From: Erythroxylum novogranatense
Taxonomy: Eukaryota > Streptophyta > Magnoliopsida > Malpighiales > Erythroxylaceae
DNA: 64,000 bases
Direction: 5' to 3'
NCBI GenBank assembly: GCA_029891385.1
Contig: CM057228.1
Coordinates: forward strand, 23,026,309-23,090,308
Part shown: positions 24,078 to 35,612 of the stretch, piece after piece
How positions within the stretch are numbered: the stretch's first letter is position 1
Layout: each line of letters starts with the position of its first letter
The notes under the pieces: model-generated
Databases searched by the model: none
The model's input: only the letters and a program-made list of their open reading frames with translations
Told to the model about the DNA's origin: nothing
Translations under genes and position numbers: made by a program

Positions 24078-24963
24078 TGTTGGACCCCGAACTTTTCGTG
24101 AAAATTAGAAATTATAAAATGAAATTAAATGAGGAAATATAGTATGATTCTTTGAAATAAATGAAAAGTATAAATGAATTTATGAGCTTTTGATAAAATG
24201 AAAGACAATTGGGTTTTCCTTGTGTTTTGCCTATGTTTGATAAAAAGATTAGATATTATGTATTGTGTTTGGATGTGGGAATTTGAGATTGTGGATAAGT
24301 GAAGTGCTGTGCAGATTGAAGAATTTGGCCATGTGACATTTTAGGAGAGATGTTGTCAAAATTTTCATAATGGGCAGAAACTTTGACTGCATTTTTGACC
24401 CTCTTAGAGTATAAATTAGATCGGAGGGTCTTCTTGAAGATTATAGTTTAGGTTTTGATATTTACAATGATGTATAATATGTTATTTGTGGATGTGAGAA
24501 TTGGAATATGTGAAATTGTGAAGTTTTGGATGTGGTATAGGATGACCAATAATCTGGCAGAAACTTTGACTGAAAAATTGGCCTAGTTAGAGGTTGAAAT
24601 TGCCTTTAAGTGCTTCATGAAAATTAAATATTTTGTTTTGATCTTTACATTGATATAAAGTTTAGAATTTTTGGACAAGGGGATGAGAAGTTATGAATTT
24701 TAGAAATTGTGTTACTGTTCAGGATGATAGTAATTGAACAGTAACTGTGACTGATTTTTTTTATCTATATAAAGGCTGTTTTTGCTCTTAAAGTCTTCAT
24801 GAAAGTTTTAGATTATGTTCTGATCTTTACAATGATGTAAAGTATGAAATTTTTGGATCATGGAATAGGAAGTTATGATTTTTACAAGTTGCTATTACTG
24901 TTTGGGAAGAGCATTAGTGGACAGAAACTTTGAGTGGCTTTTTGACTCCTTTAGGGGCCAAAT

Positions 24964-25145
24964 TTAATTTTCTGTCCTCCATGAAAGTTGTAGGTTGCAT
25001 TTTGATCTTTTCATTGATATAAAGTATGACATTTTTGGACCTTGGAGCTGAAAGTTAATTTTCTGTCCTCAATGAAGGTTGTAGGTTGCATTTTGATCTT
25101 TTCATTGATATAAAGTATGACATTTTTGGACCTTGGAGCTGAAAG
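24964..25145 (+). repeat. 91-bp tandem duplication in D 3' LTR
   Basis: The block beginning 'ttaattttctgtcctc' occurs at 24964 and again at 25055, nearly identical; the 5' LTR has one copy (about 8168). Confidence 0.9.
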
Positions 25146-25369
25146 TTAGAAATTTTAGAAGTTGTGATATTGTTTAGGGAGACATTAATTGGACAGAAAG
25201 TTTGAGTGAGATTTTGACCCCTTTAGAAATGGAATTGATTTTTCAGTTCTTCATGGAAGTTGTAGAGCTTCCTTTCAGCTTTCTTTTGATACCAAGTTTG
25301 TGAATTTTGGACTTCTTTGTAAAAAAGTTATGAATTATAGAAAGTCAGGTATGCATTTTGGAGCGATCC

Positions 25370-25590
25370 TTTGTTTTGGCCGACCCACTTTGTTTTGGCC
25401 GACCGACCTTTGTTTTGACCGACTTACCTTTGTTTTGGCCGATCGACCTTTATTTAGCCGACCGACCTTTGTTTGGCCAACCGACCTTCGTTTTGACCGA
25501 CCTATCTTTGTTTTGGCCGACCAACCTTTGTTTTGCCGACCGACCTTTGTTTTGGCCGACCGACCTTTGTTTTGGGCGACCAATCTGACC
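25370..25590 (+). repeat. 20-bp GC-rich tandem array in D 3' LTR
   Basis: About 11 copies of the same unit as at 8478-8740; unit order and copy number differ from the 5' LTR. Confidence 0.95.
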
Positions 25591-26214
25591 CTTTGGTTTT
25601 GCCCGACCTAATCTGACCCTCTCTCACTCTTTTGTTTATATCTTTTTCGTCCGACATCTGATTGACTTGGTTTTCGAAGCGTTAGATTCCTAAGACATTT
25701 TTCTACATCCTTATGGGAAATTTGTGAAATTTGAGATTAAATTAAGGAATATTAATTTAATCAAAGTGTGTTAGATAATTTTCTGAACATGGTTCAGTCT
25801 TTTGAGAAATTCTTGATTTGTAGATATCCGATTGAACTAATTCTTGTGGAAAAATAAAATAGAGACTTGGGGCTACAAATCATATGGAGGAATTAAATTT
25901 CAATTTAGCCCCTAAGGCTTTTAATTTCTGAATGGAAGTCGGGTTTAGTGTGCAGTCTAGGATTAGAAAAATCTGAAAGTATTTTGTCCATAACTTTTGC
26001 TCTAGTAATCCAAATGAGGTCATTCTTGATTTGTATTAAACTAGAGAAATAGGGCTACAAATGTTATGAAGAACTTGAGTTTCAATTTTGTTAGACCCCG
26101 TTTCCGGAGCCCAACATCAAACATGGAAGCGCGGTGCTTGGTGCGTGAGGGGAGGCCTTGGAGTTGAAACATATAAATTAAAGGAAGAAAGAAATCCCTC
26201 GGAAGCACCAGAGG

Positions 26215-26412
26215 GCATCGTCGCGGCGTGTGATGTCTCGCCGCAGCGAACCCTCTCGACTAACTACACCGCGACGAGCAAGTAAGCCCTCGCTGCGGTG
26301 AGCAAAAGGGTTCTCGCCTCGGCGAGCGAAGTAGCCCTCGCCGCGGTGAACCAAACATGCGACCTCACCGCGGCGAGTATGCGGCCTCGTCACGGCGAAG
26401 ACCTCCTTCGGC
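26215..26412. repeat. GC-rich palindromic array in A 3' LTR
   Basis: Variants of TCGCCGCGGCGAGC repeated about every 20-25 bp. The motif resembles that in element B although the LTRs are otherwise different. A smaller cluster lies at 27738-27800. Confidence 0.85.
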
Positions 26413-26702
26413 CCGCAGTGAACAAACCTGAAACTTTCTCTCATTTTATTAAATCAACCTATCCCAAAAACATCCATACTTCATTAATAACCAAAAGATG
26501 AGTTTTACAAAGCTTTAATATCATTTCAAACCAAAATACAACCTTTGAGTTCAAGAGCTAAAAATACAAAATACACTTGAACCAATAAAACCCGAAATGA
26601 AACTAAAGCCTTGACTTCTAAAAGTACAACTTGAAAATACATAATCATGACAAATCGGAGTGATGCCATAACTCTTGGCTTACTCGATCTCTTGCTCATC
26701 AC

Positions 26703-28072
26703 CTGAATGGGGAGGGTAAAAGGGGTGAGCTATAAAGCTCGTTGAAACATATTTATAATACAGAAATAAGCAAAACTATTCAAAAGATAACTCATTGCCG
26801 TGTTACACTTTGAAATCATAGTATTTGAGCATATAAAAGTCATTATCTCGAAAAGCTTGATCTTTAAACAATTCATGAGTAGAATTTAAAACACGTATGC
26901 ATAAAACATGATAACAGATCATGACACATAAGCACATAAACATAGCAGAATGGTTTGGGTTAGTCCGGGTTCATGACGCAGTACACATTCCCATCGAAAT
27001 GGTCTTGTGTAGTCGTAGTTTCTTGAGGGAGTCCTTGTGGGGAGCTCCGTGCCACTAGCGGGCAGGCGGGAGAAGCCTTTTCATGGGTCAACGTGCACGT
27101 GATGGTTCTTGAGGGACTACCACAAACTCACATAACATGCATGGTTCAAAGTCTTGTAAAGTTGATTGCCAAACTGGCACTTGCTTGTAAAGTTGCTTTT
27201 CATACATTTCGAAAAACATGATTTCATGAGCATGTATTCTTGAAAAGAGAAAACCCTTTTGAAACCTTTTCATTAATCATGAATTCAAATCATATAGCAA
27301 CATATAATCATTCCACAATAGCAATTAAGGCAACATTGATGATGCAAAAAAAATCTTTCTTGATTCGAACAAAACAATGAATGACTTATTTACTCTATTA
27401 TAAACATGTACCCACCTTGAATTCCTTGCTTATAACTTGTTTAGGAATGTCTTTCCTCTTGCTCCTCTTGCCTCACTTGATTTCCTTAATCAAACAACCA
27501 AAATTTCAATCAATTTGGTGTAGAAATTGGAAAGTCATACCTTAACAATTCAAACTATAACTAAAGCTGAAACAAAAATTCTATGCTCAACTTCCATCAA
27601 AAATTGAAGATTTTTAGAGACTGATTCAGAACTTCATATCTTCACAAAACTTGTATCCCTATGTCTCTAGTTTACAACGCATTAAAAATCACCTCATTTG
27701 GACATCTACATCAAATGTTATGCCCAAATTACCAAATTATGTCGCCGCAAGAAAATGGCCGCTCGCCGCGGCGAGAAGGCTGGAGTGCACCGCGACATGC
27801 GAAGGCAAAAACTTCCCAAAACTTAATTTTTCCACTTTCTTAAACCATAAACCTCTCATCTTTCAAATATAACACATCTAAACCCTAAATTATCTCTTAT
27901 ACTTCATTTCTAAGCTCATTCTAACCCAAAATCATACACAAACACAATAAGATCGTCAACCCTAAAAGATTAAACCATTTTTCATAAACCACTCAACAAC
28001 CATTTCTTACGCATGCTAAGCTATAATGGGGTTTCATCCCACCCAAACAAGAAGAAATAAGCTTATACTTAC
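26703..28072 (-). other. Putative LTR leader intron, element A
   Basis: On the minus strand: donor CATCTG|GTAAGTAT at 28072, acceptor CCCTCCCCATTCAG|GTGATGAG at 26703. Includes a CACTAGCGGGCAGGCGGG block and ACGTGCACGT (27091-27100), found also in other LTRs. Confidence 0.5.
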
Positions 28073-28511
28073 CAGATGAAGCTTCAATTCTTTCGAAATC
28101 CTCAAGAATTGCAAAACCCTATTTTCTCTTCTTCTCCCTTAAGCCACCAACGACACTCTCTTCTTCTTTTCTTACTTCCACTCTTTCTTTTCTAATTTCT
28201 TTCACTTAAGCCTTAAATGAATGAGAAAAGACCATTATGCCCCTCCATTATACCTTATAACTTTTAGAATTTAAGTGACTTGCCCATTTTGCCTTTATTC
28301 ATTCTTACTTCTTCATTTCCACTTACACAATACTATACTCTAATTTAATCTTAATTCTCCACTTAAAACTTCCAATTCCATCAACCTAAGCAATAAATCC
28401 TCCAATCATTGACATGCTAATTAAACTTTAAACAAAAATAATTTATCTAGAAAAACCACATAATCAATCAATTCATACTTAACAAAATCACTAAAAATTT
28501 GGGGCCCAACA

Positions 28512-28548
28512 TTTCTCCCCCTCTTAAAAGAATTTCGTCCTCGAAATT
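28512..28548 (-). other. Polypurine tract and hairpin, element A
   Basis: Minus strand: stem AATTTCG-AGGA-CGAAATT (28531-28548) followed by a purine run (complement of 'tttctccccctctt') directly at the LTR start. Confidence 0.8.
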
Positions 28549-30005
28549 ATTACCTGAGTCATCGAAGAGTTGTGGATAATTCTCCTTCATGGCTTCCAAT
28601 GGCTCCCATGTGGCCTCTTCCACCGAATGGTTTCTCCATAAGACTTTGATTAGCTGAACCGTCTTGTTCCTGAGGACCTTTTCCTTGGTGTCCAGAATCT
28701 CCACTGGAATCTCCTCATAACTCAAATCATCTCTCAACTAAACCTCCGTGGTCTGAATGATATGAGAAGGGTCCGATCTATACCTCCTCAGCATGGAGAC
28801 ATGAAAGACATCATGGATCTGAGACAATTCTGGGGGTAATGCTAACCTGTAGGCTAGTGGTCCAATCCTCTCAAGAATTTCATAGGGACACACATATCTC
28901 GGACTCAACTTGCCTTTCTTGCCAAACCTCATTACTCCTTTCCACGGAGACGTCTTAAGAAACACTTTCTCACCGACTTCATACTCCATCTCCTTTTGAT
29001 GTGCATCAGTGTAGCTCTTCATCCTATCCTGAGGCCTTAAGTCGTTGCTTAACCAGATTAACTTTATCAATTGTCATCTGAATCAATTCTGGCCCGACCA
29101 GTTTCCTCTCTCCTTCTTCATCCTAACATATCGGAGTTCTACACCTCCTTCCATACAATACCTTATATAGAGCCATCTGAATGCTCGAATGATACGAATT
29201 ATTATAAGCAAATTTGACCAATGGCAAATGCTCATCCCAAGCTCCCTTGCAATCCATCACACATGCCCTGAACATTCCCTCAAGTGTCCGAATGGTCTTC
29301 TCAGATTGACCATCCGTCTGAGGGTGAAAAGCCGTGCTAAAATTTAGCTTAGTTCCTAAAGCTTCCTGCAAGCTTCCCCAAAATCTCGAAGTAAACTGAG
29401 GATCCCTGTTAGAAACTATAGAATCTGGAATCCCGTGCAATCTCACTATCTCATTAATGTACTTCTTTGCTAGCACATACAACGAATCAGTCTGCTTGAT
29501 TGCCAGAAAATGAGTAACTTCGTCAACCGATCCACAATAACCCATATGGCATCATGCTTCCTACTGGTCTTGGGCAAACCCATCAGAAAATTCATGGTTA
29601 CTCTTTGCCACTTCCACTCAGGAATGGACAATGGCCTTAACTTGCCTGAAGGTGACTTGCTGACACACGAGACACTTACTCACCTACTCTGCTACATCCC
29701 TCTTCATGCCCTTCCACCAGAAATGCTCTCTCAAATCTATGTACATCCTGGTGCTACTTGGTGGCATAAGGCGCATTATGAGCCTCATCCAAAATCTCAT
29801 CCTTCACCTCCTTGACATCTGGAATACAAAGTCTATCTCCGACTGTTATGAGTCCATCATCCCTCACTACCACTTCAGAAATCTTACCATTCTGAATTTT
29901 CTCTCGAAGTTTGCTCAAATCTGTATCTTGTACCTGTAATTCCCTAACCTTCTCCCTGAGTGTTGGCCTCACTCTGAAATTTGCTAGAAGGCAATTTGGT
30001 TCTTC
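28530..30005 (-). pseudogene. pol: Element A integrase with chromodomain
   Basis: Read right to left: N-terminal linker and zinc-binding start (frame 29754-29972), then a core domain frame (29123-29545) with NRDPQFTSRFWGSL and PQTDGQSEKTI, which carry the second Asp and the catalytic Glu. Next come the tail (28738-29070, KLSPRYVCPYEILERIG) and a chromodomain frame (28468-28737, LIKVLWRNHSVEEATWE) ending FEDEILLRGG. At least two frame changes separate the pieces. It would insert the cDNA into chromatin. Better kept than in B: the Gln-Ser-Glu after PQTDG is intact. Confidence 0.9.
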
Positions 30006-32048
30006 CTACTTCAAGCTTATCTTAAGCTTGGCCATCTCTTCCAATAAAGGAAGATAAACTGTCCGAACATGGGCAACCGAAGACTTTCTACTCAAGGCAT
30101 CTGCTACGACATTCACCTTGCCTAGGTGGTACTCAATCAGCAGATCATAATCCTTAAGCAACTCAATCCACCTTCTCTGTCTCAAATTCAATTCTTTCTG
30201 TCTTAGTAAGTACTCGAGACTCTTATGATCAGTAAAGATCCTAGTCTGAACCCCGTATAGATAATGCCTCCAAATTTTTAAGGCAAAGATAACTGCTGCC
30301 AACTCCAAATCATGAGTCGGATAATTCAACTTATATGGCTTCAGTTGCCTTGAAGCGTAAGCTATCATCCTGTCTCCCTGCATCAATACACAACCAAGAC
30401 CCTTCCTCGAAGCATCACTGTACACGGTATACCACTCATCTCCAGAAGGCAAAATCAAGACCGGAGCACTTGTTAATCTGTGCTTGAGCTCCTCAAAGCT
30501 CTTCTGGCATTCATCACTCCAGGTAAACTTCTGATTCTTCCTCAATAGCTTAGTCATCGGAGCAGCTATTATGGAGAATCCTTCCATAAACCTCCTGTAG
30601 TAACCTGCCAGACCCAGAAAACTTCTCACCTCTGTCACTGTCTTAGGTGCATGCCAATTCACTACTACTTCAACTTTCCTTGGATCAACATGTACACCAT
30701 CTTGCAAAATCACATGTCCAAGGAATGTCACCTCATGAAGCCAAAACTCACACTTGCTGAACTTAGCATAAAGCTCTCTCTCCCTCAGAGTCTGCAACAC
30801 AATCCTGAGATACTGCTCATGTTCTTCTTCACTCTTGGAATACACCAGAATGTCATCTATAAACACTATGACAAACTGATCTAAATACTCCTTGAAGACC
30901 CTATTCATAAGATCCATGAAAGCAGCTAGAGCATTGGTCAAACCAAATGGCATGACTAAAAACTCATAATGTCCATACCGAGTCCTGAAGGTTGTCTTGC
31001 TTACATCAGACTCCTTGATTCTGAGTTGATGATAGCCTGACCTGAGATCAATTTTGGAGAAGACCCTTGCTCCCCGCAGCTGGTCAAACAGATCATCTAT
31101 TCGTGGTAGAGGATACTTGTTCTTAATTGCCACCTTGTTAAGTCTTCGATAGTCAATACACATCCGTCATGTTCCATCCTTCTTCTTGACAAACAGAACC
31201 GGCACTCCCTATGATGACGAACTCGGCCTAACATACCCCTTCTCTAACATTTCCTCCAACTGTTCCTTAAGCTCCCTCAACTCAGCTGGAGCCATTCTAT
31301 AAGGCGGTATTGAAATAGGTACGGTTCCGGGAATCAAGTCGATGGCAAACTCGATTTCCCTCACCGGCGGCAAACCTGGTAATTCCTCTGGGAACACATC
31401 TGGAAACTCCCTCATAATTGGAAAATCCTCTAGTTTCCTTTCATTCACATCGGCATCTACAACATGTTCCAAAAAGGCTTCACACCCCTGGCCCATCATT
31501 CTATCAGTTAGCATAGCCGAAATAAGTCTTGGCGATGGTGTTTTCCTATCCCCCCTGAAAATCACCTTCTCACCATGGCCCAGATCAAATTCAACCTCTT
31601 TCAAGCCACAATCTAGCTTTGCCAGATATTTCTCCATAGTATCCATTCCCAATATGACATATAACCCTTTTAGGTCTAGAGGTAGTAAGTCCACTACCAA
31701 TCTAGCACCATCAATAAAGAGTTCATAACCCTTATATACTTGATTGATCACCACATTTCTCCCTAAAGGAGTACTAACAATCAAAGAGTTATCCAAAGGC
31801 TCTGAATTCACACCATGCAATGCTATGCGCGCAGAAACAAAAGAATGCGTGGAATTAGAATCAATTAAAACATATACTGCTGAATCAAATAACTGAGCCA
31901 TACCCGTGACAACCTCAGGTGCAGCTACAGCTTCCTCCCTAGTCATGGCAAATACCCTTGCCTGAGCCTGACTCATTGGCCTTCCTGGAGGGATAGCTTT
32001 CCTTGCAGTTCCAAAGCTGCCTACCTCAGTAACTGGCCTGGTTCTCAC
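30006..32048 (-). pseudogene. pol: Element A protease, reverse transcriptase and RNase H
   Basis: Frame 31209-32048 holds the protease, where the active-site triplet reads DSN (VLIDSNSTHSF) rather than the usual DSG or DTG, and the RT start ([17 protein letters not shown]). An in-frame TAG where a Trp is expected (about 31212) and a TGA (about 31164) separate it from frame 30006-31163. That frame keeps RT ([12 protein letters not shown], catalytic codons near 30853-30865), RNase H ([27 protein letters not shown]) and the ADALSRK end. Only the two stops and the changed protease triplet are obvious damage. Confidence 0.92.
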
Positions 32049-32051
32049 TGT

Positions 32052-32850
32052 TTATGCTAGTCTCTGGGCTTGGAACTGTGAACCCTCTTGTCTTGGTACT
32101 TGTGGACAATCCCTGATCATATGTCCCTTCTCTCCACATCGAAAACAGACTCCAAGCAACTTGAGACACTCTCCTTGGAGATGTCTCCCACAATGCTCAC
32201 ATTGGGGGTTTGTGAACCTACTCCTTCCTGCTCTTCCCGTGCCTCCCACATTAGAGGCTTGACCTGATATTGCCTTTTACCGCTTGTTCTCGGTAGAGCC
32301 CATCGCTACCCACTTCACTGGGTGTGAAAACTCCTTGTGCTCCTCTCTGCATTGGAGCACTAGTTCCTTTCTTAAAAGTCCGCCCTCGTTCTTCCTCTTC
32401 TTACTCACCTCTTGCTTAATCTTCTCCAGCGTTAAGCACACTGAGTGCCGTGATCTACCAATTGTGGTAGTCATGAAGTTGTCAGGATCAAGACTTTCTC
32501 TTTGATCCCCAAATGAAGACCTCCTTCAAATTTACGGCATTTATCTTCCTCTATCGCCACAATGTTCGCTGCATAACGAGAAAGCTATGTGAACTTCAGC
32601 TCATACTCGCTCACACTCATGTCCCTCTAAGTGAGGTTCAGAAACTCCCTGGCCTTCTCTTGCACATAAACTCTGGAGAGGTACTTCTTCCTGAACACTT
32701 CCACAAAGCGTCTCCATGTCAACACCGAAGGAACAACCTGACTGTGAGGCACTGATTCCCACCAATGCAGTGCGTCTCCCTGTAACAAACTAACTACATA
32801 ATCTAACTTCTCCTCATCTGAGCATTTCATCTGAAATAGAACCCTCTCGG
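32052..32850 (-). pseudogene. gag: Element A gag, C-terminal part
   Basis: Frame 32627-32863 carries the gag core (LHWWESVPHSQ, WRRFVEVFRKKYL). Frame 32052-32249 carries the zinc knuckle C-x2-C-x4-H-x4-C in CFRCGEKGHMIRDC. The region between (32277-32474) is frame-shifted. The right edge is the insertion site of solo LTR F. Confidence 0.88.
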
Positions 32851-35067
32851 TGTAACATCCCATCCCCGATGGGAAGGGTAAATTGGTCTATTGAGACAGG
32901 CTAGTAATTTGCATTGCATATTTTGAATTGAACATTTATTTTGACCTCTAATTTTAGAGGAATGAGTCAATTGGCACATGCACATGTAGGTAAATGCATT
33001 CATGATATTTTCCCGGCAATTATTTGTGATTATGATGGGATTTGTGAATTTTGAGATAAAATGTTTGATTTTGATTTGTTGCGAATTATGGAACAATTGG
33101 ATCTGAATAGTTGAATTGGAAATGTTTTAGAGTGTCCGTTAGTTGATAATGACCCTTAGGAATTTTTTTCTAAAAATTTGGGAGAAATGTCCGGAACGGA
33201 AATTTTCTGAATGACGGACTGATTGACTGTATAGTACTGACATAATTGTCCAATGGCAATGAAAAATTTAGATTTATGACTTTTGGAATGAAAATGTCAA
33301 GCCATTGAAATTTGGAGATATCCTAGACTAGAAATGAAATTGGAAAGAAAATGAGCTTTAATGTGTTGAGGAATTGCCAAGTGTCTAGTAATTAAGTTTG
33401 ATAGGTTGTAAACCTTTTAAATGCTTTAGGTTTTGATTTTGGAGAAAATCACTTCTCCTTCCTCCTAGGGCACGATTCGTTCTCCTCCCCCTTCGATGAT
33501 TTCGATCCCCCACCTTCGAGATTTTGCTTGCTCCTTCCTTATTGTTTGAGATCAACTCTAATCCTTGAAAAGATGAAGGATCGTGGCGGTTTTGTGAGTA
33601 AGCCATAGGTGTTAAGAGTGGGAGAAGATTTTCGGAAGATTTGAAGATTCGAGGCTCGATTTGGTAAGTGATTGGCTTTAATGGTGTTTATTTGTTAGTT
33701 AATGCATTCATGGGTTTGATTGAGTGAAAGGTTAGGTCTATCAAAAGAAAGTGAAAATTGGGAAATAGCGTCAGGGAGGTCATGAACTTGCATCGTACAT
33801 CTTGTATTTCAGACATGTACATCATTAAATCTTTCTGATTGTGCATTTCGTAATAAATGACTATTTGATTGTTATAGAGGCACCGATCGAACGATATTCC
33901 ACAGACAGTGCTGAGACTTCCAGGTAGTAGCTCAGAAGCGCAGGTGAGTAACCTAGTTGGTTTCTCCACCTATATGTGTTTAATATTATGCACTTATGCC
34001 ATGTTGAGTTAATAGAGGGTTATATGTGTTTGCTTTTGATTGATTTCAGACCACGGGTGTCCGAAGTATTGGAATGTGATATCGAAGTGCTATTTGTGTG
34101 TACTGTTTGTGAATGCTTCAATGAAATAAATTGTGAAAATGATTATGATTGTAATACCGGACTAAAGGTCCGAAGGAATGGGAATTGGACAATAAAATGT
34201 AACTGATTGTAAATGTAAATTGGGACATGTGCATTCATGCATAAAGGCATGATCAGATAATGGCAGTTGTGACAGGAACAACCAACGTATTTCAGAGCTT
34301 TAAGCTCAATGCACAGGGCTTCATGCCAACGTATTTCAGAGCCACCGCTCAACGATCGTAGCATTCAGCCCATGTATTCAGAGCCACAGCTCAACGAATG
34401 TGCCCGCCATCGAGCAGCTTCAAAGTACAATACAACAACGTAATGAAAATGGAAAGTGTCACATGTGCATCGCATATACAAATGATTGAATGTAAATTGT
34501 GTGAAAGGCAAAATGCCTTATAATTGTGAAATGACAGCGCATGTGATATTTCTGAAAGTGATACTCTGTGTGAATTGTTTGTATATGCATGAGTTGAGTG
34601 AACCATCGATGATGGTTTCTTACTGAGTTCGCAAACTCACCAAACATTGCAAATATTTTTCAGGGATCGAAGAGTACCCCGTTGGACACGGGAGTATGAT
34701 TACCGCTCGCAAATCAGAGTTTAAGGTCAGGATCAGGTCACATCTACATTAGTGTTATTCTATTTTTGTATAAGATTTGTGTTTCTGCAATTTCTGCAGA
34801 ATAGTACTGTCATTGTAGAGGGCCTAAATTGATAAATGTTGTATTGTAATGTGATTACCAAAATTATGATTTGATCGAAATGTTTTTGTATTAAAGTGGG
34901 CCCAGCATGGTTACTGATTTCTGCATATGGGAGTGTTTTCAAAAAATAAAATGTCATACTGAGTATTTGAAATGTTTTGACTGCTCTAGCATACCACCCT
35001 CGTGAGGCACGTGCTCAGATATCACCATCGATATCGGGTTCGGGTCTTGCGAGAGTGGGATGCTACA
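32851..35067 (+). mobile_element. Solo LTR F (TGTAACATCC type) inside element A gag
   Basis: 2217 bp, begins TGTAACATCCCATCCCCG and ends GGGATGCTACA. The target duplication CTCGG is at 32846-32850 and 35068-35072. The gag reading of element A continues on both sides. No internal region remains, so a full element was lost by LTR-LTR recombination after inserting in A. Confidence 0.95.
33664..34663 (+). other. Putative LTR leader intron, solo LTR F
   Basis: Donor ATTTG|GTAAGTG and acceptor ATATTTTTCAG|GG at the positions equivalent to element B. Intron about 1.0 kb, shorter because the GC-rich array is missing here. Confidence 0.5.
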
Positions 35068-35578
35068 CTCGGTCCTCTTCAACCAGGCTTCAGCCTCTTC
35101 TAGATTCGTCGTCCCATTTAAATCAATAGCCCCAAACTTAAGAAGCTTGTCATACTGTCCACTCCTGTCTACTGGAGCTTGCATCGGAACCTGAGACCTT
35201 TAACCCATAGCATACGTGAAAGCCTGAGCAAAGGTTTGAAAGAAACTCGGATCCATGGGATTTGTTTGAGGCATAGGAGGAGGCGTTGGAGGCACTTCTT
35301 GTTGCGAACTAGGTGTCTCAGAAATCGGAGCAGAATGTGTCCCAACATCTTGCGGGACATAGGATTCATTTGTGCTCCCTTGGGGAGAATAAGACCGAGT
35401 CATAGCTTCTCGAGTTCTCTTTTGAGGCGGCATTTTCACTCCTTCAATATAAAACCATTGAAACCTTTAGTTCAAGCAGAACAGTTTTCAAAGTATGTAA
35501 AAACAGTTCAACTCATGTAAAACAATGCAAGTTATTCATTGAAAACAATGCAATGCAAACCTGGACCTAAACCTAGTC
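35068..35578 (-). pseudogene. gag: Element A gag, N-terminal part
   Basis: The minus-strand frame starting at 35439 begins MKMPPQKRTREAM, a basic start followed by a Pro/Gln-rich stretch. It meets a stop near 35200, and the continuation (34954-35184, FGAIDLNGTTNLEEAEAWL) is in another frame before solo LTR F. The leader to the primer site shows nothing else. Confidence 0.8.
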
Positions 35579-35590
35579 GCTTTGATACCA
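35579..35590 (-). other. Primer binding site of element A
   Basis: Minus strand TGGTATCAAAGC, one change from the initiator tRNA-Met site, five bases from the 5' LTR. Confidence 0.85.
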
Positions 35591-35612
35591 CAACATGTTA
35601 GACCCCATTTCT

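Larger units (their letters stand above)
7286..26088 (+). mobile_element. Element D: large-LTR, gutted gypsy element (LARD-like), multiply interrupted
   Basis: The 5' LTR starts TGTTGGACCCCGAAC at 7286 and ends TCAACA at 23546. Primer site TGGTATCAGAGC is at 23551-23562, polypurine tract AAGAGGGGAAGAAA at 24064-24077, and the 3' LTR starts at 24078. Without element B and the MITE the LTR is about 4.4 kb, while the internal region is only 531 bp. That is the form of a non-autonomous large retrotransposon derivative. The 3' LTR is cut at 26088 by element A and its distal part is not in the window, so D's target duplication (left flank CTTAG) cannot be checked. D must have relied on proteins from a related autonomous element. 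Confidence 0.85.
24078..26088 (+). repeat. Element D 3' LTR, truncated by element A
   Basis: Colinear with 7286-9227. It includes the 180-bp modules and the 20-bp array, plus a 91-bp tandem duplication absent from the 5' LTR. It stops in the middle of 'gagtttcaattt' where element A begins. Confidence 0.92.
26089..28511 (-). repeat. Element A 3' LTR
   Basis: 2423 bp; plus strand starts TGTTAGACCCC and ends GGGGCCCAACA. The first about 190 bp match 35596-35612 plus 46334-46505, which proves the nesting of C. Confidence 0.92.
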
